From an uncultured Mycobacterium sp. (lineage in GTDB: Bacteria; Actinomycetota; Actinomycetes; Mycobacteriales; Mycobacteriaceae), in the NCBI GenBank assembly GCA_900078375.1, contig FLQS01000023.1, positions 62,001-126,000 of the forward strand: 64,000 nt of DNA, written 5' to 3'. Position numbers and translations under genes: made by a program. The notes under the pieces were generated by a model. That model saw only the letters and a list, made by a program, of their open reading frames with translations, did not search any database and was not told the origin of the DNA. Below are positions 60,202-64,000 of this stretch, one piece after another. Within the stretch, counting starts at the first letter, position 1. Each line of letters begins with the position of its first letter.

Positions 60202-61058
60202 TCATTGAACGCCCCGGTGCTCGGCTAAGACCCGGAAGGCCGGTACTGGCGAGGCTGTGGGGTCCTCGGCGAAGACTTGGATGCCGATATGGTTCGCGCC
60301 GGCCGTGAGGTGCTCGTTGATCTGGCTGAAGATCGTTTCCGGGGAACCGTGCGCGACCAGGGCGTCGATGAGTGCGTCGCTGCCTGATCCGTCGACATCC
60401 GCTTCGGTAAACCCGTGCCGCATCAGGTTGTTGGTGTAGTTGCGTAAGCCGAGGTAGGGATTTCGGACGGCGAAACGGCCGATCGTTCGCGCCTCGACAT
60501 CGTCCTCGGTCAGCACAATCTTGTGCTCGGGAGCGAGGAAAGCCCTGCTGCCCAACGTTTCTCGGGCATACCGCGTGTGCGCCGACACGGTGAGATAGGG
60601 ATGTGCGCCCAACGTCTTGTCGGCGGCCAGTGTGAGCGTGTTGGTTCCCAGCGCGCCGATCACGATCGCTTCGGCCGGCACTCCGCCCTCCAGGAGCGCG
60701 TCGACGTAGTGGGCATCCGCTCATAGGGCTTTTGGTAGGCCTCTCGTTTTTCAGGATGGCCAAGGCCGACGCCCAGCAGCAGACGAGGTCCGTAGCGGCC
60801 GACGATCCGGTGGTAGTGATAGGCGACGCTGCGGGCGTCGTCTTGCCACATGTTGATGATCGCGCTGGCGATGATCGCGTGTCTCGCCGCAGCGATCAAC
60901 CGCTCGAGCAGGGCCATATCGCCTACGGGGTCTGCACCGATTCCCACCCAGATCGTCTGATAACCGAGCTCTTCGAGTTGGGGTGCGTATTCGATACGGG
61001 GTGCATCGCCCAGCGCGGGATTGAGCCACGCTCCATAAGTGCCGAACTGCTCGTGCAC
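60202..61058 (-). pseudogene. LLM-class F420-dependent oxidoreductase, frameshifted
   Basis: The N-terminal part (61058 to about 60715) encodes 113 good residues with LGVGLGHPEKREAYQKPYE. Its frame then turns to nonsense. From about 60720 a different frame continues with ADAHYVDALLEGGVPAEAIV and the typical LLM C-terminal half ending at 60202 (SPVPAFRVLAEHRG). Deletion of one base (or gain of two) near 60715-60722 explains the break. The restored protein would be about 285 residues, the usual length. Either it is a recent pseudogene or a sequencing error in this window. The family reduces or oxidises substrates with F420. Confidence 0.78.
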
Positions 61059-61204
61059 GGCGGGTGTCTCCTTCGGGTATAGCGCGCCAACCGGCGCTGA
61101 GGTGATCGCGGCATGGCTGGTGCACCCGTTGGGGATTGATGCGGGTCCAACGGATGAGTCTGTGTCACAACCGTTTCAGGGACCGCACGGGCCGATGACT
61201 GCTT

Positions 61205-62032
61205 TCAGGCTGGCGGTGTGGTGGTGCTGAAGATCGGCCAACAGATCTCTGTGGCGGTGAACGTTGTCGGATTCGACGGCGTGGCACCGAGGTAGTGCTC
61301 GCGGATTGGCCCTTGATGGCTGATCAGGTGCTCGTTCACATATCGACCCAAAGCCCCGTAGCTGCGGTCGATGCCGTCGTGGCCGCCCGAGTGGGTGAGG
61401 ACCGCGAACTCGGCCTGAGGTAGGACCTCGGCACGGACACCCTCCGGTGGGTACGCGGAGTGCGGTGCAGGGACGAAGAGGGTTGCCTGTCCCTGTGATT
61501 CGAGAAACAGCGCTCGGTCATACAAGCCACCCGGGACGACCCCGAGCGGTGCGCTTGCTGCCGCTGCAACGGCGTCGCGCAGTGCCCTCAGCGTCACCCC
61601 GAACCAGGTGTCGATCTCGGAGACGTCGATGGTGGCGGCAATGGACCACACCGCGAGCGTCGGCTTGTGATGCACCTCCACGTGAGCGGGGGTGCTTACG
61701 GGAGAGAGTAATTCGCGCAACGCGCCCACGGTGTCGCGAGTCTGCTGCAGCTGCACCTCCATCTGTTCCAGATGAGTCGTGATGATCTCGGTGCGGGCCG
61801 CGGCGTCGTCGGTGCTCAGCAGCGCCTTGATGTCGGGAATGGACATGCCGAGGGATCGAAACCGTCGGATGATGTGCGCGTGGTCGACCTGGCTGGTGTC
61901 GTAGAAGCGATAGCCGGTCTGGGAGTCGATGTGCGCGGGTTCGAGAATGCCGATGTCGTGGTAGTGCCGGAGCGCCTTTCTGCTCAGGGTGGTCATCACT
62001 GCGAAGTCACCAATCGAAACCCGTGCGCCCAT
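61205..62032 (-). CDS. MerR-family regulator with GyrI-like effector domain
   Basis: 275 residues from the ATG at 62032, which has AGGAGG at ideal spacing; longer frames to 62281 lack this. The MerR winged helix begins SIGDFAVMTTLSRKALRHYHDIGILEPAHI, with the YRFY segment in wing 1, followed by a long dimerisation helix (about 75-120). Residues 125-275 form a GyrI/BmrR-like ligand domain ending ATEICWPI, the last strand with its conserved Glu. It is divergent from the SnoaL-SDR pair, with a MerR-type promoter on each side. Confidence 0.9.
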   Translation of the reverse strand: MGARVSIGDFAVMTTLSRKALRHYHDIGILEPAHIDSQTGYRFYDTSQVDHAHIIRRFRSLGMSIPDIKALLSTDDAAARTEIITTHLEQMEVQLQQTRDTVGALRELLSPVSTPAHVEVHHKPTLAVWSIAATIDVSEIDTWFGVTLRALRDAVAAAASAPLGVVPGGLYDRALFLESQGQATLFVPAPHSAYPPEGVRAEVLPQAEFAVLTHSGGHDGIDRSYGALGRYVNEHLISHQGPIREHYLGATPSNPTTFTATEICWPIFSTTTPPA

Positions 62033-62085
62033 GGCATCCTCCTCTGCGATCCGCCGCCCTGCCTTATCCGGTGAGGCCATCGTGC

Positions 62086-62109
62086 AGTCTCCCCCTAGGG
62101 CAAGGTCAA
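62086..62109 (-). promoter_or_regulatory. MerR-type promoter/operator, leftward (autoregulation)
   Basis: On the minus strand TTGACC is followed by TTGCCCTAGGGGGAGACTG (19 bases) before a weak CACGAT. The spacer holds the inverted repeat CTtgCCC-TA-GGGggAG. A 19-base spacer with a palindrome between the hexamers is characteristic of promoters activated by MerR proteins. It matches the rightward element closely. Confidence 0.5.
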
Positions 62110-62146
62110 CATCGCGGCGCGAGTTCAATGACTCTCCGGCCCGGGG

Positions 62147-62170
62147 TTGACCTTCCCCTTGGGGGAAGCT
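62147..62170 (+). promoter_or_regulatory. MerR-type promoter/operator, rightward (SnoaL-SDR pair)
   Basis: TTGACC at 62147-62152 overlaps a perfect palindrome CTTCCCC-TTG-GGGGAAG at 62152-62168. No strong -10 is seen at 17 bases, as expected of MerR-activated promoters with overlong spacers. It shares the pattern TTGACCTT(C/G)CCCT(A/T)(A/T/G)GGGGGA with the leftward element 40 bases away. Confidence 0.5.
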
Positions 62171-62183
62171 CCACCGTGGCGTC

Positions 62184-62522
62184 ATGACCACCGAATGGGA
62201 TGCACTCCCGGAGACTGTAAAAACGTTCATGACCGCACTCGACGCCCGAGAGGACAGCCGAGCGCTCGCCACCTTCACCACCGATGCCGTCGTGACCGAC
62301 GAGGGCCGCGACTACGCGGGCCGTGCCGACATCGGGGCCTGGCTCACCGATGCAGTCAGTGAGTACACCTATACGACGACGTTCACCGGCGCGACCACGA
62401 CCGACACGACCATCGACGTCGGGCAGCACCTGGAGGGCAATTTCCCCGGCGGAGTCGCCGACTTGCACTACCGCTTCACGTTGGACGGCGCACTGATCAG
62501 CCGGTTGGTGATCGAGCCATGA
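62184..62522 (+). CDS. SnoaL-like domain protein
   Basis: 112 residues: VKTFMTALDAREDSRALATFTTDAVVTDEG, GRADIGAWLTDAVSEY, then strands TTTFTGATTTDTTIDVGQHLEGNFPGG and LHYRFTLDGALISRLVIEP. This is the compact SnoaL/NTF2-like fold. Catalytic identity cannot be assigned. It overlaps the SDR gene by ATGA and is presumably activated by the divergent MerR. A SnoaL-SDR pair with a regulator also occurs at 50.5 kb under a TetR, in reverse order. Confidence 0.82.
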   Translation: MTTEWDALPETVKTFMTALDAREDSRALATFTTDAVVTDEGRDYAGRADIGAWLTDAVSEYTYTTTFTGATTTDTTIDVGQHLEGNFPGGVADLHYRFTLDGALISRLVIEP

Positions 62523-63358
62523 CGAGGCGATGGTTCATCACAGGCGGCACACCCGGCGGCTTCGGAGTGGCATTCGCCGAGGCGGCGCTCGAGACGGGGG
62601 GCCGCGTGGTGCTCACGTCCCGGCGTCCGCAGGAGTTGGCGACGTGGGCCGACCAGTACGGCGATCGCGCTCTGGTCGTGCCGTTGGATGTCACCGACGC
62701 GGCCCAGGTGCTGCGCGCGGTAAATGCAGCCGAGGAGCACTTGGGCGGTATCGACGTGCTGGTGAACAACGCCGGCCGCGGCTGGTTCGGATCGATCGAA
62801 GCGATGGACGAGTCCTCGGTGCGGGCAATGTTCGAACTGAACTTTTTCGCGGTGCTGTCCGTGACGCGCGCGGTGCTGCCGGGCATGCGCGCCCGCGGCG
62901 ACGGGTGGATCGTCAACGTGTCCTCGGTGGCCGGGCTCGTGGCCGCGCCGGGATTCGGCCACTACAGCGCGACGAAGTTCGCCGTCGAAGCCGTCACCGA
63001 CACGCTGCGTGACGAAGTCGCCGCCCAGGGTATCTCCGTGCTGGCAGTCGAACCGGGAGCGTTCCGCACGAACGCCTACGCCGGCTTCGCCAACGAGCCT
63101 GTCGCGGAACCGATTCCGGAGTATCACGACATGCTGGAACAGGTCCGCGCCATCTTCGTTGAGATGGACGGTGTGCAACCCGGCGATCCGCGCCGCGGTG
63201 CCCGGGCGGTGATTGCGGCAATGGAACAGGACCCTCCGCCGCATCGGCTGGTCCTGGGCAACGGCGGATACGACGCCGTCATGGACTCACTGGAGCAGAG
63301 CCTGGCCGATATCCGCACGAACGAAACTCTCTCTCGCAGTGCAGACTTCCCCGGCTAG
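62519..63358 (+). CDS. SDR-family oxidoreductase
   Basis: 279 residues. The cofactor motif reads TGGTPGGFG (classical TGxxxGxG with Pro), with TSRRPQ after beta-2 favouring NADP(H). NNAGRG at about 84-89, the active Tyr and Lys in GHYSATKFAVE, and the PGAFRTN loop after the catalytic region are typical of SDRs active on larger hydrophobic or aromatic substrates. It is the second gene of the MerR-controlled pair. It is convergent with the dnaB gene at the right edge. Confidence 0.9.
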   Translation: MTRRWFITGGTPGGFGVAFAEAALETGGRVVLTSRRPQELATWADQYGDRALVVPLDVTDAAQVLRAVNAAEEHLGGIDVLVNNAGRGWFGSIEAMDESSVRAMFELNFFAVLSVTRAVLPGMRARGDGWIVNVSSVAGLVAAPGFGHYSATKFAVEAVTDTLRDEVAAQGISVLAVEPGAFRTNAYAGFANEPVAEPIPEYHDMLEQVRAIFVEMDGVQPGDPRRGARAVIAAMEQDPPPHRLVLGNGGYDAVMDSLEQSLADIRTNETLSRSADFPG

Positions 63359-63398
63359 TCGGCACGCGAAGCGACACACACCCGACCCCGACGAGCCG

Positions 63399-63414
63399 GC
63401 CCCGGTGCGGGGGC
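63399..63414. terminator. GC hairpin between convergent genes
   Basis: GCCCC-GGTGCG-GGGGC with outer AGCC/GGCT pairing forms a short stem in the 160-base gap between the SDR stop at 63358 and the dnaB stop at 63521. There is no T-run, so it could only be a mycobacterial-style I-shaped hairpin. Low confidence. Confidence 0.25.
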
Positions 63415-63520
63415 TGACCGTGGTCGGGTGGTCGTCGCGATGCATCAAATTGCCCAACGCCACCTCACCGCCGCTGTCCGCAAGCGAAATTCGCGTCGAA
63501 GCAGTGAGGCACATCGCTGG

Positions 63521-64000
63521 CTACCGTGCCATGTTGGTAAACCGCGACAAGTGCAGCTGGTGCGCGACCGTGACCGTTCTCGTCGGTCCTGCACGGTGTT
63601 TCGCGACAATGAGGTCGGCTTCACCGCCGCGCGGGTCGTCAGTTTCGAACGCGTCGGGCCGGTGCAGCAAAATCACCATGTCCGCATCTTGTTCTATTGA
63701 ACCGCTTTCGCGTAGATCAGCTAACATTGGCTTCTTGTCGGTCCGCTGCTCGGGACCACGGTTCAGCTGGCTCATCGCGACCACTGGAACTTCCAGTTCC
63801 TTCGCCAAAAGCTTGATCTGCCTTGAGAACTCGGATACTTCTTGCTGGCGCGACTCGACCTTCTTACCCGACGTCATCAGCTGCAGGTAGTCCAGCACGA
63901 TCAGCCGTAGGCCGGCTTTTTGGTGCAGCCGTCGCGCTTTCGCGCGAATCTCCATCATCGTCAGGTTCGGCGAATCGTCGATATACAAAGGTGCTTCACT
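63521..64000 (-). CDS. dnaB: Replicative DNA helicase DnaB, C-terminal part (gene continues beyond window)
   Basis: The visible 160 residues run from SEAPLYIDDSPNLTMMEIRAK to the stop and match the C-terminal RecA-like core of DnaB: IVLDYLQLMTSGKK (Walker B region), MSQLNRGPEQRTDKKPMLADLRESG (including the arginine-finger/loop region), ILLHRPDAFETDDPRGGEADLIVAKHR, and an end HLSRFTNMAR. Relative to the usual mycobacterial sequence it has several substitutions (SRQI for SRHL, ITAS-type changes near the end), so it may be a second dnaB and not the housekeeping one. The Walker A part and any intein lie beyond the window. The segment at its start is also present in the relic at 58770-59060. Confidence 0.9.
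   Translation of the reverse strand, partial: SEAPLYIDDSPNLTMMEIRAKARRLHQKAGLRLIVLDYLQLMTSGKKVESRQQEVSEFSRQIKLLAKELEVPVVAMSQLNRGPEQRTDKKPMLADLRESGSIEQDADMVILLHRPDAFETDDPRGGEADLIVAKHRAGPTRTVTVAHQLHLSRFTNMAR

Overview
The window reads as high-GC actinobacterial chromosome, most likely a Mycobacterium/Mycolicibacterium. The evidence is an MmpS-MmpL pair and a second MMPL transporter, a PGRS-type glycine-repeat protein, many LLM (F420/FMN-type) oxidoreductases, SDR enzymes and TetR regulators, an MpaB-family oxygenase, and DnaB sequences of mycobacterial type. Genes are densely packed and many start or stop codons overlap by 4-14 bases. No rRNA, tRNA, CRISPR array or insertion sequence was recognised.

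Layout. 1-4.9 kb: end of an epimerase, an MDR oxidoreductase, a TetR/SDR divergent pair and two alpha/beta hydrolases of the epoxide-hydrolase/haloacetate-dehalogenase type. 4.9-11.1 kb: a catabolic island controlled by an IclR regulator. One arm is IclR, a GlcG-like protein, an LLM monooxygenase and an SDR; the divergent arm is an isocitrate-lyase/PEP-mutase-type lyase plus large and small aconitase-like dehydratase subunits. 11.3-19.2 kb: four overlapping genes for signalling (REC-GGDEF-EAL protein, triple-receiver hybrid kinase, CheR, CheB). A GAF-EAL-PAS-GGDEF protein follows at 21-23 kb, beyond a permease relic and an MFS transporter. 23.7-27 kb: mmpS-mmpL. 27.6-31 kb: two universal stress proteins flanking an amino-acid permease. 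32.2-35.2 kb: a molybdopterin oxidoreductase overlapping a gene for a membrane protein that resembles eukaryotic EBP (sterol isomerase, EXPERA fold). 35.2-41.8 kb: TetR, MMPL exporter, type III polyketide synthase, isoprenylcysteine-type methyltransferase, FAD oxidoreductase and a secreted protein, which looks like an alkylpyrone/alkylquinone cluster. 42-46.8 kb: a large LuxR-type ATPase regulator, a PGRS-like protein and a decayed second PGRS copy. 46.8-58.2 kb: a phospholipase-D-like protein, a secreted coiled-coil protein, a TetR/SDR/SnoaL/F420-reductase-like unit, a hydrolase, an MpaB oxygenase, small secreted proteins and a sulfatase. 58.4-64 kb: a small unknown gene, a dnaB relic, a cis-CaaD-like tautomerase with HxlR, a frameshifted LLM gene, a MerR-SnoaL-SDR unit, and the 3' part of a dnaB gene cut by the window end.

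The points most worth following are: the Mo-oxidoreductase/EBP-like operon; the IclR-governed lyase/dehydratase island with symmetrical promoters and palindromic operators; the type III PKS cluster with its own exporter and twin 20-bp operators; the chemotaxis-type methylation genes joined to cyclic-di-GMP enzymes; the tandem PGRS duplication with decay; and the dnaB fragment 4.5 kb from the second dnaB sequence. Matches to named families rest on motifs and remembered family sequences; no database search was possible.
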